Shown piece after piece: positions 17,767 through 26,864 of a stretch of DNA of 64,000 bases. Made by a program: the position numbers and the translations under genes. The DNA comes from Verrucomicrobia bacterium LW23 (GTDB lineage: Bacteria; Verrucomicrobiota; Verrucomicrobiia; Methylacidiphilales; UBA1321), in contig QAZA01000045.1 in the NCBI GenBank assembly GCA_003054695.1, forward strand, positions 1 through 64,000, written 5' to 3'. Within the stretch, counting starts at the first letter, position 1. The number at the start of each line of letters is the position of its first letter. Under the pieces are notes generated by a model. That model saw only the letters and a list, made by a program, of their open reading frames with translations, searched no databases and was not told where the DNA came from.

Positions 17767-19560
17767 ATGCCCGAAAACCTACCTGATATCGTCTTCTACC
17801 TCGCCATCGGCGGCGCCGTTCTCTTCGGCATTGTGTGCCTTCTGGGCATCCTCACGCGGCTTTACGTTCAGGCAACCAAGGATCGAGCGTACGTGCGAAC
17901 GGGTATCGGCGGGCAAATGGTGGTGATGGACGGCGGCTCGATTGTGCTGCCCGGTTTCCACCAGATTTTGCCCGTCAACATGCTGACCACGCGCCTTACC
18001 GTAACCCGCCGCAACGAGCAGGCGCTGATTACGCAGGACCGCATGCGCGTGGACGTGGACGCCGAGTTTTACGTGCGCGTGCAGCCCAACAAGGATTCCA
18101 TTGCGATGGCCGCCAGCTCGCTGGGCAACAAAACGCTCAATCCCATTGAGGTCAAAAGCCTTATGGAAGGCAAGTTCGTCGACGCACTGCGCTCCGTAGC
18201 CGCCGAAATGACGCTGGAGCAGCTGCACGAGCGCCGCGCCGAGTTTGTGCAAAAGGTGCAAAGCGCCGTGGCGTCCGATCTCTCCAAAAACGGCCTGGAG
18301 CTTGAGACTGTGTCGCTTACGTCCCTGGACCAGACGCACAAGAGCTTTTTTCAGGAGCAAAACGCCTTCGACGCGCAGGGCCTGGCAAAGCTGACGCAAC
18401 AAATCGAGCAGCGCCGCAAGGAGCGCCTGGCGATCGAAGCCAGCACGCAAGTGGAAATCAAGCGTAAGCAGGTGGAGGCCGAGCGCGAGACGCTGGAGCT
18501 GAACCTGCAGGGCGAGACGCTGCGCCTGAACCAGGAGCGCGAAGTGGAAACGCTGCGCGCCCAGCAGGGTGCCGACCTGAAAATCATTGCCGCGCAACGA
18601 GATCAGGAAGCCCGCATGGCGGCGATTGAGGCCGAGCGCAAGGTTACCGAGGTCAGCATCTCCACGGAGCAAATGCTGAACGCGCGCCGCATTGAGGCGG
18701 ACCGCCAGCAAAAAGAGGCCCAGCTTGTCGCCAACCGCGAAGTTGAGATCGCGTTGAAGGACAAGGAGATACGCGTGGCGCAAAAGAGCCAGGAAGAGAA
18801 TCAGGCCAAAGCCGCCGCCGCCGAAGCCCGCGCCCTGGCCGTCAAGGCCGAGGAACAGGTTGTGACCGCCAAGGCCGTGGCCGAGGCCGAGCGTAATCGC
18901 CAGATCTCCCTGGTTCAGGCCGAGGAAGTGGCGCAGCGCGACGCGGTGAAAGTAACCGTGCAGGCCGAAGCCGAGCGCAAAGCGGCCGAAAACCGGGCCG
19001 AAGCCGTGCTGACGGAAGCCCGCGCCCGCGCCGCCGCTGAGATGGAGATGGCCAAGGCCACGTCCACAGGCACCCGCATGCAGGCCGGCGCGCTGAAGGA
19101 GCAAAACGAGGCGGAAAACATGCTGAGCGAGGAACTTATCGCGCTGCGCATCAAGCTGGCGACGATTGAGCGCCTGCCGGAAATCATTGCCGCGGCCACC
19201 AAGCCGATGGAGAGCGTAAGCAACGTCAAGATTGTGCACTTTAGCGGCCAGGGCAACCCCATGGCTCAGGGCGCGGGCGTGCCCGGCGGCGGTGCCGGCA
19301 GTGGCGCGGCGGGCGGGCCGGTGGACAGCCTGGCCCAGGCGTTGCTGTCCTACCGCGCGCAGGCCCCCGTCATCGACTTCCTGCTGAAGGAGTCCGGCGT
19401 AACCAGCCAGGGCCTGGAGTCGCTCGTCAGCAATGTGCCGGTCGACGCCAAGGCGGCCAACGGCTCGGCCGCGTCGCACGGCTCCACCCGCGTGGATTCC
19501 GCCAAGCCGACGCCTCCTGCCCCACCGACGCTGCCGCCCGCGCCCTCGCGGCTGGGCTAA
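17767..19560 (+). CDS. Flotillin-like SPFH/band 7 protein
   Basis: 597 residues. An N-terminal membrane segment (about residues 8-32) is followed by the SPFH domain, with the typical GSIVLPGFHQILPVNM and VDVDAEFYVRV stretches. A very long charged coiled coil (about 210-450, rich in AEAE, RRKE and EREV) leads to a Gly/Ala/Pro-rich tail. This is the YqiK/flotillin architecture: oligomeric membrane scaffolds organising lipid domains. No NfeD-type partner is adjacent. The gene ends 4 bp into the convergent uracil-DNA glycosylase gene. Confidence 0.88.
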   Translation: MPENLPDIVFYLAIGGAVLFGIVCLLGILTRLYVQATKDRAYVRTGIGGQMVVMDGGSIVLPGFHQILPVNMLTTRLTVTRRNEQALITQDRMRVDVDAEFYVRVQPNKDSIAMAASSLGNKTLNPIEVKSLMEGKFVDALRSVAAEMTLEQLHERRAEFVQKVQSAVASDLSKNGLELETVSLTSLDQTHKSFFQEQNAFDAQGLAKLTQQIEQRRKERLAIEASTQVEIKRKQVEAERETLELNLQGETLRLNQEREVETLRAQQGADLKIIAAQRDQEARMAAIEAERKVTEVSISTEQMLNARRIEADRQQKEAQLVANREVEIALKDKEIRVAQKSQEENQAKAAAAEARALAVKAEEQVVTAKAVAEAERNRQISLVQAEEVAQRDAVKVTVQAEAERKAAENRAEAVLTEARARAAAEMEMAKATSTGTRMQAGALKEQNEAENMLSEELIALRIKLATIERLPEIIAAATKPMESVSNVKIVHFSGQGNPMAQGAGVPGGGAGSGAAGGPVDSLAQALLSYRAQAPVIDFLLKESGVTSQGLESLVSNVPVDAKAANGSAASHGSTRVDSAKPTPPAPPTLPPAPSRLG

Positions 19561-20249
19561 GCGGAGCTGACCGGAGCGGAGCGCCCGGCTCCGCCTCCCC
19601 TCTCTCGCGACATCCGGCCCTTCCAGGCCGGATGTTCTGCGACCAGACGTAACGCTTTGCCCAGCAGAGACTTGCCGGGCTCCATGCGGTGCCAGGGGGA
19701 GGCGCCGCTGGGGTGGGGCAGCGGCACGAGGTCGAAGGTGACGCCGGCGCGGCTGAGGCGGTGTATGCCGCCGATGAGCGTATCGAGCTTTCCCATGGTG
19801 GGGAGAAACTGGGCGATCGCGAGCTTACCGACGGGCACAACCAGCTCAGGCTCAAGGAGTAGCAGCTCGCGATCCAGCCAGCGGGCGCAGTTGGTTATTT
19901 CGTCCGGCGCGGGCACGCGGTCGCCACCCGTGGGCGCCTTGCCGGGGAAGCAGCGGCAAACGGCTGCCATGTAGACACTTGTGCGAAATCCTTCCTCATC
20001 CACGCCACAAGCTTCACCAAACCAGCGGAACAGGGTTTTGCCGGCCGTCCAGGCAAACGGGCGCCCCAGCACGGGCTCCTTGGCGCCGGGCGCCTGGCCT
20101 ACCAGCAGCACGCGGCTGCGCACGGGGCGGCCGTTAACGGGGGGCGGCACCATGCGCGGGCATTGCCGGCACGCGGCTATATCAGCCTGATGCGCAACAA
20201 GTTGCGTGTTGGGCGGTTGCGAGCTTTCAGGGGCGGGGGCTTCGGTCAT
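19557..20249 (-). CDS. Uracil-DNA glycosylase superfamily protein
   Basis: 230 residues. Motif VGQAPGAKE with GRPFAWTAGKTLFRW matches the Fe-S type UDG superfamily active-site region, and HPSGASPW matches motif 2. Cysteines fit iron-sulfur ligands: C27-x2-C30 (CRQC), C98/C100 (VCRC) and C121. These enzymes excise uracil or deaminated bases from DNA; the exact family (type 4, type 5 or a sister group) cannot be fixed by eye. The 3' end overlaps the flotillin stop, so the two are convergent. Confidence 0.8.
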   Translation of the reverse strand: MTEAPAPESSQPPNTQLVAHQADIAACRQCPRMVPPPVNGRPVRSRVLLVGQAPGAKEPVLGRPFAWTAGKTLFRWFGEACGVDEEGFRTSVYMAAVCRCFPGKAPTGGDRVPAPDEITNCARWLDRELLLLEPELVVPVGKLAIAQFLPTMGKLDTLIGGIHRLSRAGVTFDLVPLPHPSGASPWHRMEPGKSLLGKALRLVAEHPAWKGRMSRERGGGAGRSAPVSSA

Positions 20250-20363
20250 CTGTCGTTACCCGTGCGCCGGGTATTCGGCGGGGCGGGGGCTCCACAAACA
20301 AGGCGCGGGGTGATCGGCGGCGGCGGCTGGGGAAAACCGTGGCGATCGGGCGCTGGTGCTGCT

Positions 20364-20777
20364 TCAGTTAGCCTTATCCTTGCATTCTTTAATTTCGGTC
20401 TCGTCGGGGCGCGCGTGGCCGGTCAGGCGTACCATGCGGTTCTTTTCGTCCAGCAACAGGACGACGGGGTGATGGTCGGCGCCATCTTCCTCGGGAATTT
20501 GCGTGTAGCACATGATGGTGAGACGATCGCCGATTTTGCCCAGGTGGGCGGTGGCGCCGTTTAGCTCAATGATGCCTTTGCCGGCCTCTCCAAAAATGAC
20601 GTAAGTCTCAAAGCGCTCGCCATTGTTGATGTTGCCGACGAGAATACGCTCGTACTGATGAAATCGGGCGCGTCGCGCGAGATCCTCCGAGATGGTAAGG
20701 CTGCCCTCATAGTGCAGGCTCGCGCCTGTCACCGTAGCCCGGTGCAGCTTGGACTTTAGCATGTTTATCAACCGCAT
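20364..20777 (-). CDS. panD: Aspartate 1-decarboxylase
   Basis: 137 residues from the ATG at 20777 (MRLINMLKSKLHRATVTGAS). It makes beta-alanine for pantothenate and CoA. The self-cleavage site is Gly25-Ser26 in HYEGSLTI; Ser26 becomes the pyruvoyl cofactor. NNGERFETYVI and ELNGATAHLGKIGD match the family core. Longer in-frame starts add a non-conserved extension and are rejected. No panB or panC nearby. Confidence 0.96.
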   Translation of the reverse strand: MRLINMLKSKLHRATVTGASLHYEGSLTISEDLARRARFHQYERILVGNINNGERFETYVIFGEAGKGIIELNGATAHLGKIGDRLTIMCYTQIPEEDGADHHPVVLLLDEKNRMVRLTGHARPDETEIKECKDKAN

Positions 20778-20926
20778 AGCCTTCAACGTAAGCCTTCCGT
20801 GCCGCAAGGTTAAGGAAAAAAATGGGGCCGTACCCATTTAGCCACGAAGCGACTGGCAGTGCGATACCGCGGGAACTCCGCGGCTCGCTTGACCGCCCGG
20901 CCTGTCGCGGTTAGATATAGGCGCCC

Positions 20927-21877
20927 ATGATTGATACGCACGCACACCTTGATTTCCCCGACTTTGACGCCGACCGCGAGGGTGTGCTGACCCGCGCCGC
21001 TCAGGCGGGCGTGCGCGAGATCATCTCCATCGGCACGCGACTCGATACCAGTGCCAATGCGGTGGAGCTGGCCACCCGCTACGCCGCGCCGGCCGCCTCC
21101 GCCAGCGCCAGTGCCGCCGATCCTGCCTCCCCTGAGACGCCGATCGTCTGGGCCACCGTCGGCATCCACCCGGGCGAGGCGGACACGATTATCCCCGACG
21201 GCGGCGGGCCTGCCGTGGAGGGGTGGATTGACGAGCTGCGCCGCATGGCCGCCAACCCGCGCGTGGTGGCGATTGGCGAGATTGGCTTTGACTACCACCA
21301 CCTGCCCAGCGAAAAGCTCTCCTCCGGCATCGTGGCCGCCGAAGCGCCGGCCGATGGCCACAGCGCCGCGTTCAGCAACCCGCAGGCCGAGGCGGAGGCC
21401 GTGGACCGCCCCTACAAGGCGCGGCAGGAGGAGATATTTCGCCGCCAGCTGGACCTTGCCGTGGAGCTGGGCCTCAACGTCGTCATTCACCAGCGCGACA
21501 GCTGGTACGACACGCTGGAGGTGCTGCGCGACTATCGCGGCCGTGTGCGTGGCGTGTTTCACTGCTTTGGCGGCACGGAGGAGCAGGCGCGCACGTTGCT
21601 GGACGACGGCCACCTCATTTCCTTCACCGGCATCGTCACTTTCAAGAACGCGCGCCAGGTGTATGCCACCGCGCAAGCCGTTCCGCTGGACTCCTTTATG
21701 CTGGAGACCGATTGTCCCTACCTGGCGCCAGCGCCCCATCGCGGCAAGCGTTGCGAGCCCGCGCATACCGCCCGCACGGCCGAGTTCATTGCCCTGGCGC
21801 GCGGCATGGAGCTGGAGGAGCTTGTAGCCGCCACTAACGCAACGGCCCGCGGCTTTTTTGCGTTTAACCGCAGCTGA
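20927..21877 (+). CDS. tatD: TatD family metal-dependent deoxyribonuclease
   Basis: 316 residues, TIM-barrel hydrolase. Metal ligands are visible: THAHLDF near the N-terminus, GEIGFDY, VIHQRDS, VFHCFGG and LETDCPY near the C-terminus. TatD enzymes act as 3'-5' exonucleases in DNA repair or turnover. Compared with typical members (about 255-265 residues) this one is long, with an Ala/Ser/Pro insertion around residues 56-70 and a second of about 35 residues after GFDYHHL. Start ATG with the usual MIDTHAH. Confidence 0.93.
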   Translation: MIDTHAHLDFPDFDADREGVLTRAAQAGVREIISIGTRLDTSANAVELATRYAAPAASASASAADPASPETPIVWATVGIHPGEADTIIPDGGGPAVEGWIDELRRMAANPRVVAIGEIGFDYHHLPSEKLSSGIVAAEAPADGHSAAFSNPQAEAEAVDRPYKARQEEIFRRQLDLAVELGLNVVIHQRDSWYDTLEVLRDYRGRVRGVFHCFGGTEEQARTLLDDGHLISFTGIVTFKNARQVYATAQAVPLDSFMLETDCPYLAPAPHRGKRCEPAHTARTAEFIALARGMELEELVAATNATARGFFAFNRS

Positions 21878-21949
21878 ATCAGCAAGCAAGCAAGGCGGCA
21901 CGTAAGCTGTTGCCACACAACCTCGTTTCACATCTCCATCGCCATCTCC

Positions 21950-22492
21950 ATGACATCTCGCCCTTCCGACCCGGCCGCCCGCGCCGGGGCTATGCTCCAC
22001 ATTTCCGCCACCGCCCTCACGCTGGCGGCCCTTGCGCTGGCGGGCTGCGCCTCACCTGGCTCGTCGGAGAGGGAGGGGCGCGCGGGCGTCACGACGTCGA
22101 TGCGGCAGGACATCTATGTCTCTCAGATAGAAGGGTTTGAGTATCGCGTCATTGTCGACGAAATCACGCTGGCCAACGCGGCGCTGGAAGCCGGGCCCAA
22201 CCCCATCAACAGCGCGGACGCGGAGCGCCGCTGCCGCAACTACATGCGCGCCGCCTTTCCCCTGCGGCAAAGCCTTGTGGTGCAAAACGTTATCGAGATG
22301 CCGCTGCTCGGCACGGAGCGCCCGGCGGTGGGCGACCCCAAAAAGGACGGCAGGCCCTACACTTACTTCCTCGTCAGCATGCGCTCCACCCACACCCCGC
22401 GCTTCCGCGAGGACGTCGACATGGTCAAACTTGTGGTGCTGCCCAACGGCAAAATCGTGCCCTTTACGGCCAAGCGGCAGTGGATCTCCTGA
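21950..22492 (+). CDS. Hypothetical lipoprotein
   Basis: 180 residues with a signal peptide ending in a clear lipobox (LALAGC), then a roughly 140-residue soluble domain with mixed alpha/beta character and a DVDMVKLVVLPNGKIVPF beta segment near the C-terminus. Probably membrane-anchored and facing the periplasm. Lies 72 bp after tatD and 66 bp before iscX on the same strand. No family recognised. Confidence 0.75.
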   Translation: MTSRPSDPAARAGAMLHISATALTLAALALAGCASPGSSEREGRAGVTTSMRQDIYVSQIEGFEYRVIVDEITLANAALEAGPNPINSADAERRCRNYMRAAFPLRQSLVVQNVIEMPLLGTERPAVGDPKKDGRPYTYFLVSMRSTHTPRFREDVDMVKLVVLPNGKIVPFTAKRQWIS

Positions 22493-22558
22493 GCCATGCA
22501 GCGCCGCCCCGCCCCGCGCGCAATTGACAGCGCGGCGGCGGGGGAGTAAGTCTGGCTT

Positions 22559-22765
22559 ATGTCGAATAAACTCACCTGGAAGGACTCCGAGGAGATCGCG
22601 TTTGCGCTCGTCGACAAGTTCCCCGACCAGAACCCCCTCAAGCTCAGCTTCCCCAAGCTGCACAAGCTCATTATCGAGCTGGAAGATTTTGGCGATAATC
22701 CCGAGGCCTCCAACGAAAAGATATTGGAGACCATCCAGATGGCATGGTACGAGGAAGTGAAATGA
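22559..22765 (+). CDS. iscX: Fe-S cluster assembly protein IscX
   Basis: 68 residues that align with E. coli IscX throughout: LTWKDSEEIAFALVDKFPD, IIELEDFGDNPEASNEKIL and a C-terminal W-x-E-E. IscX binds iron and IscS and modulates Fe-S assembly. No iscRSUA genes are in this window. It overlaps the next gene (RidA) as ATGA at 22762-22765, so they are probably translated together. Confidence 0.9.
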   Translation: MSNKLTWKDSEEIAFALVDKFPDQNPLKLSFPKLHKLIIELEDFGDNPEASNEKILETIQMAWYEEVK

Positions 22766-23211
22766 CACAGACAATCGCACCCGCGCCGCTTGCCGGTCGC
22801 ACCGTAATCGCCTCCTCGGACGCCCCGCCCGCCATCGGGCCGTACAGCCAGGGCATCCGCGAAGGCCGTATGGTTTTCCTGGCCGGCCAGATCCCGCTCG
22901 TGGGCACCACCGGCAACCTGGTGGAAGGCGGCATTACGGAGCAGACCGAGCAAGTCATCCACAACATCAAGTCGCTGCTGGCCACTCAAGCGCTGGACCT
23001 TCGCGCCATCGTCAAAGCCACGGTCTTTCTGGCCGACATGAACGAGTTTGCCGCGATGAACGCCGTTTACACGCGCCACTTCGTCACGGAGTCCCCCGAC
23101 CCGACGTGCCCCCCGCCCGCCCGCAGCACCGTGCAAGTCGCCCGCCTGCCCAAGGACGCGCGCGTGGAGATTGAAGTGATTGCCATCGCGCCTGAGGCGC
23201 CGGTGGTGTAA
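22762..23211 (+). CDS. ridA: RidA family protein (2-iminopropanoate deaminase-like)
   Basis: 149 residues. Typical family segments: APPAIGPYSQGI near the N-terminus, FLAGQIPL, VVKATVFLADM-like (IVKATVFLADMNEF) and PPARSTVQVARLPKDARVEIE with the conserved arginine that binds substrate carboxylate. RidA hydrolyses reactive imines and enamines made by PLP enzymes such as threonine dehydratase. The start ATG overlaps the iscX stop. A link between imine detoxification and IscX/PLP-dependent cysteine desulfurase is an attractive inference only. Confidence 0.93.
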   Translation: MTQTIAPAPLAGRTVIASSDAPPAIGPYSQGIREGRMVFLAGQIPLVGTTGNLVEGGITEQTEQVIHNIKSLLATQALDLRAIVKATVFLADMNEFAAMNAVYTRHFVTESPDPTCPPPARSTVQVARLPKDARVEIEVIAIAPEAPVV

Positions 23212-23314
23212 GGTAGCGACTGTTTGCAGCAGGAAGGCGGCGCGTCGTTATCCGCCGCTTTCCGATTCGTTCCACGTTTTTACACAGACATCTCCTTCTC
23301 CCTCAATCACTTCC

Positions 23315-23878
23315 ATGGATATCGCATCCGCCTTCCGTAAAACGGGCGCCTTGTTGGACGGGCATTTTTTGCTGCGGTCCGGGCTGCATAGCCGGCAGTA
23401 TTTTCAGTGCGCGCTGTTGTTGCAGCATGCCAGGCTGGCGGCGGAGGTGATTGGATTGCTGGCGGAGAAGGTGGCGGCCTCCGGCGTGGCCTACGATGCG
23501 GTGGTATCGCCGGCCATGGGCGGCATACTTGTGGGGCAAGAGCTTGCGCGGCAACTGGATACGCGCCATGTCTTTACGGAGAAGGAGGACGGCAGGCTGA
23601 AGATGCGTCGCTTTAAAATCAAGCCGGGCGAGCGCTTTCTGGTGGCCGAGGACGTGGTGACAACCGGCAGCGCCGTGCGCGAGACGATTGACGTTGTGCG
23701 CGCGGCCGGTGGCATCCCCGTGGCGGTGGCGGTGATTGTGAACCGCAGTGGCACGGGCGGTGTCGACTTTGGCGTGCCGCTTCACGAGCTGCTGCGCCTG
23801 CAGGTGGAGACGTTCCACGCCGATGCGATCCCGGCCGACCTGGCGGGGATTCCGGCCGTAAAGCCGGGCAGCAAATAA
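23315..23878 (+). CDS. pyrE: Orotate phosphoribosyltransferase
   Basis: 187 residues. Starts MDIASAFRKTGALLDGHFLL with SGLHSRQYFQ. The PRPP-binding loop FLVAEDVVTTGSAV is present, and TEKEDGRLKMRRF matches the catalytic flexible loop. It converts orotate and PRPP to OMP in pyrimidine synthesis. The ATG at 23315 has a C/T-rich leader; the earlier open frame is not conserved. Confidence 0.95.
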   Translation: MDIASAFRKTGALLDGHFLLRSGLHSRQYFQCALLLQHARLAAEVIGLLAEKVAASGVAYDAVVSPAMGGILVGQELARQLDTRHVFTEKEDGRLKMRRFKIKPGERFLVAEDVVTTGSAVRETIDVVRAAGGIPVAVAVIVNRSGTGGVDFGVPLHELLRLQVETFHADAIPADLAGIPAVKPGSK

Positions 23879-23929
23879 GTCGTGGCGCTCTTTACTCGCA
23901 CATCTCGCACTCCTTCCTTCCCCTCCCCC

Positions 23930-24634
23930 ATGCACGGCACCCCGCTCGCAACCGGCACGGCTGGCGGCGTCCTCTGGCGCGCCGGCGTGATGGCGTTGCT
24001 GTGCGCGGCGCTGAGCCTCGTGTGCCTCGCACTGGCCGGCTGCGCAACCTCCAGGGAGGAGAAGGAAAAGGAGGCCGCCAGGGAGCAGGCGGAGAAGCAG
24101 GGCAATGTGGCGCAGATCCCCATTGTGCTGCCACAGGATGTGCCGAAGCTGGGCAAACCGCTGGAGATCAGCGAGTTCCGCAACAGCCAGGTGCGCTGGA
24201 TTATTGGCGAAGCGGGCGGCGTGCAGCCCAACATGGCCAAACGCCTGCGGGCCGCCACCTTTCACTACCGCTCGGAGTCGCAGTGGCGCAAGATTCTGCC
24301 GCTGCTGCGCGATGAAGACAAATGTGTCGCCGCCCACGTGGTGCTGACCCTCGCCACCGCCTCGCCCCTGCGCTCCTCCGCCGCGGACTGGAATGGGCTG
24401 CGCGTAGGGCCGGACCAGTACAAGAAGGGCAAGCCCGTCAATCTGGAGCCCGAAGAGCGTATGGCGCTGTACAAAAGGTGGCGCAATTTTCTGGACGGCC
24501 TGGAGATCGCCCGCCTGCGCGAGGGCGTGGTATCGCCGCTTAACGTTGAGCCCACAACGCCGGCCTCACCCGCCTCGCGAGGCGGCGCGGCGCCAAAGCT
24601 GGACCTTGGTCCGCCGGGCGCCCCCAAACTTTAG
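23930..24634 (+). CDS. Hypothetical lipoprotein
   Basis: 234 residues from the ATG at 23930, with a signal peptide and a lipobox (LALAGC). A highly charged Lys/Glu segment (residues about 39-54) is followed by a helical domain with VRWIIGEAGGVQPNMAKRL and a Pro/Ala-rich tail. Lies just upstream of moxR on the same strand, so it may be part of that envelope-related unit. No family recognised. A GTG at 23882 is an alternative start. Confidence 0.7.
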   Translation: MHGTPLATGTAGGVLWRAGVMALLCAALSLVCLALAGCATSREEKEKEAAREQAEKQGNVAQIPIVLPQDVPKLGKPLEISEFRNSQVRWIIGEAGGVQPNMAKRLRAATFHYRSESQWRKILPLLRDEDKCVAAHVVLTLATASPLRSSAADWNGLRVGPDQYKKGKPVNLEPEERMALYKRWRNFLDGLEIARLREGVVSPLNVEPTTPASPASRGGAAPKLDLGPPGAPKL

Positions 24635-24682
24635 GTCGAACAAATCGACCGCTCCACCGCACCGCCGCACTCCACGCACCGC

Positions 24683-25786
24683 ATGAACTCTCCCCAGCCC
24701 CCCACGCCGCCGCCGCTCCGCACGCCTCCACCGCCTCCCGGTGCGCCCGGGCCATCCCCGCTGGCCAACGCGTGGGAGGCGGAAATGATGGAGAAGGCAA
24801 AGCGGGACCCCGGTGCGGTGCTGGAGTCGCTCCCCGCCCGCGTGGCGGCCATCAAGCAGGCGCTGGAGCCGGTGGTGGTAGGGCAGCACGAGACGATCGA
24901 CGCCATCCTGTTTGCGCTGCTAAGCCGCGGCCACTGCCTGCTGGTGGGTGTGCCGGGCCTAGGCAAGACGTTGCTGGTCAACGCGTTAGGGCGCGTGCTG
25001 GGGCTTCCGTTCTCGCGCATCCAGTTTACGCCGGACCTGATGCCGTCGGACATCACCGGCACGGAAATCCTGGAGGAGGACGTGACGACCGGGCACCGCA
25101 AGTTTGTGTTTGTGCCGGGGCCGGTGTTTACCAACATCCTGCTGGCGGATGAAATCAATCGCACGCCGCCCAAAACGCAGGCCGCGCTGCTGGAGGCCAT
25201 GCAGGAGAAAGTCGTCACCATCGCCGGCAAGCGCTACAAGCTTAAGGAGCCGTTTATTGTGCTGGCCACGCAAAACCCCATTGAACAGGAAGGCACCTAC
25301 CCGCTGCCGGAGGCGCAGCTGGACCGCTTTCTGTTTGAGCTGCCGCTGACGTATCCCTCTCTGGAAGAGGAGCTCAAAATTGTCTCGCAGCACCAGTTCC
25401 ACCCCACGGATCAGCTGCCCGACGTACTGACGCAGGGCGAAATCCTGGCCTGCCGCGAGGCCGTGGCGCAGGTACCCGCCGCGCCCAATGTCATCGACTA
25501 TGCGGTGCGCCTGGTGCGCGCCACGCGACCGGAGGCGCCCGACGCGCCGGACTACGTGAAGCGCTGGCTGAAATGGGGCGCCAGCCCGCGCGCCAGCCAG
25601 AATCTCATCCTGGCCGGCAAAGCGCGCGCCGCATGCCTGGGCCGCTTCAACGTCTCTCGCGAGGACGTGGCCGCTCTGGCCCCCCTGGTGCTGCGCCACC
25701 GCCTCATCCGCAACTTCCAGGCGGATGCGGACGGGAAGTCCACGTACGATATTATTGGGCAACTGCTGGACGGCGTGAAGGCGTAG
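24683..25786 (+). CDS. MoxR family AAA+ ATPase
   Basis: 367 residues. A Pro-rich N-terminus (1-28) leads to an AAA+ core with Walker A GVPGLGKTLL (89-98), Walker B ILLADEINR (152-160) and sensor ATQNPIEQEGTYPLPEAQLDRF. MoxR ATPases act as chaperones, usually with a DUF58/vWA protein made from the next gene, which is the case here. The operon is reduced: no transglutaminase-like or BatA/BatB-type vWA gene follows. Confidence 0.95.
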   Translation: MNSPQPPTPPPLRTPPPPPGAPGPSPLANAWEAEMMEKAKRDPGAVLESLPARVAAIKQALEPVVVGQHETIDAILFALLSRGHCLLVGVPGLGKTLLVNALGRVLGLPFSRIQFTPDLMPSDITGTEILEEDVTTGHRKFVFVPGPVFTNILLADEINRTPPKTQAALLEAMQEKVVTIAGKRYKLKEPFIVLATQNPIEQEGTYPLPEAQLDRFLFELPLTYPSLEEELKIVSQHQFHPTDQLPDVLTQGEILACREAVAQVPAAPNVIDYAVRLVRATRPEAPDAPDYVKRWLKWGASPRASQNLILAGKARAACLGRFNVSREDVAALAPLVLRHRLIRNFQADADGKSTYDIIGQLLDGVKA

Positions 25787-25862
25787 GGCCCGGGCATAGG
25801 TCCTGGGGTTAGCACGGAACGACAGAGAGCGTCCGGAGGGGACGCAATAGCCCGCGGCAATC

Positions 25863-26864
25863 ATGGCAATCTCCACAACCGCAACAACTTCCGAGGCAGC
25901 GCAGGAGCGCGGGCAGCGCTTCAGCGCGGGGAATTTTACGGCGCTGGGGAGCTTGTCGCTCAAATCGCGGTACGTGATGGAAGGGCTGCTGCACGGGTTG
26001 CACAAAAGTCCGTTTCACGGGCTTAGCGTGGAGTTTAACGAGTATCGCGACTACCAGCCGGGCGACGATCTCCGACACCTGGACTGGCGGCTGTACGCAC
26101 GCAGCGACCGGCTCGCGATCAAAAAGTTTGAGCAGGAAACCAACGCCAACGCCTACCTGCTGTGCGACACCAGCGCCAGCATGACGTACAAGGGCAGCCG
26201 CGCGTGGGGCAGCAAGCTGGAGGCCGCCGCCATCTGCGCCGCCGCGCTGGGCTGGATGCTGCTGCACCAGCACGACGCCGTGGGCTGGATGGCCGCCGCG
26301 GCCGCCAACCTGCCCGGCCCGGCGGGTGGAGCGGGAACGGGGGAAGGCGCCGCGCAGTTCGACTACCTGGCGCCCGGCCAGCGGCGTTCCCAGTTTGGCG
26401 CGTTGCTGGGGCGGCTGGAGCGCATGCAGGGCGGCAGCGGCGAGGGGCGGTTTGATGCGCTGCTGGAGACGGCGGCGCGCCTCATTCGCCGTCGCAGCAT
26501 CGTGTTTATTATCAGCGACTTACTGGAGGATGCCGCCACCATGCGCGACGCGTGCCGGCGCTTGCGTTACTCCGGCCACGATTGCGTGGTGATCCAGATC
26601 CTCGATCCCGACGAGATCGACTTCCCTTTTGAGGGCGACGTGACGTTTGAGGATCTGGAGACAAGCGCCCGCCGGCAGGTCCGCACCTCCGAGGCCCGCA
26701 CCCTCTACCTGCGCCGCCTGCAAGCCCACATGGACGCCCATCACGCGCTCTATCGCGAGCTGGAGTTTACCCACGCCCTCCTGCGCACCGACGCCGATCC
26801 AGCCGCCGCCCTGCTCCCCTGCCTGCTGCGCCACACCGCCAGCCGCGCAGGTACGGGACGGTAG
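25863..26864 (+). CDS. DUF58 domain protein
   Basis: 333 residues. The DUF58 core is clear: GLSVEFNEYRDYQPGDDLRH, LDWRLYARSDRLAIKKFEQE and LLCDTSASM, the last a MIDAS-like DxSxS motif of the vWA fold. A second vWA strand is VFIISDLLED. It is predicted to be cytoplasmic and to work with MoxR 77 bp upstream. Function of the pair in this organism is unknown; related pairs influence envelope stress or assembly of metal-enzymes. Confidence 0.92.
   Translation: MAISTTATTSEAAQERGQRFSAGNFTALGSLSLKSRYVMEGLLHGLHKSPFHGLSVEFNEYRDYQPGDDLRHLDWRLYARSDRLAIKKFEQETNANAYLLCDTSASMTYKGSRAWGSKLEAAAICAAALGWMLLHQHDAVGWMAAAAANLPGPAGGAGTGEGAAQFDYLAPGQRRSQFGALLGRLERMQGGSGEGRFDALLETAARLIRRRSIVFIISDLLEDAATMRDACRRLRYSGHDCVVIQILDPDEIDFPFEGDVTFEDLETSARRQVRTSEARTLYLRRLQAHMDAHHALYRELEFTHALLRTDADPAAALLPCLLRHTASRAGTGR

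Noticed and set aside
19610-19635. Hairpin ACATCCGGCC / GGCCGGATGT near the flotillin 3' end as a terminator
   Set aside because: It lies inside the uracil-DNA glycosylase coding sequence and lacks a T-tract, so its role is doubtful.
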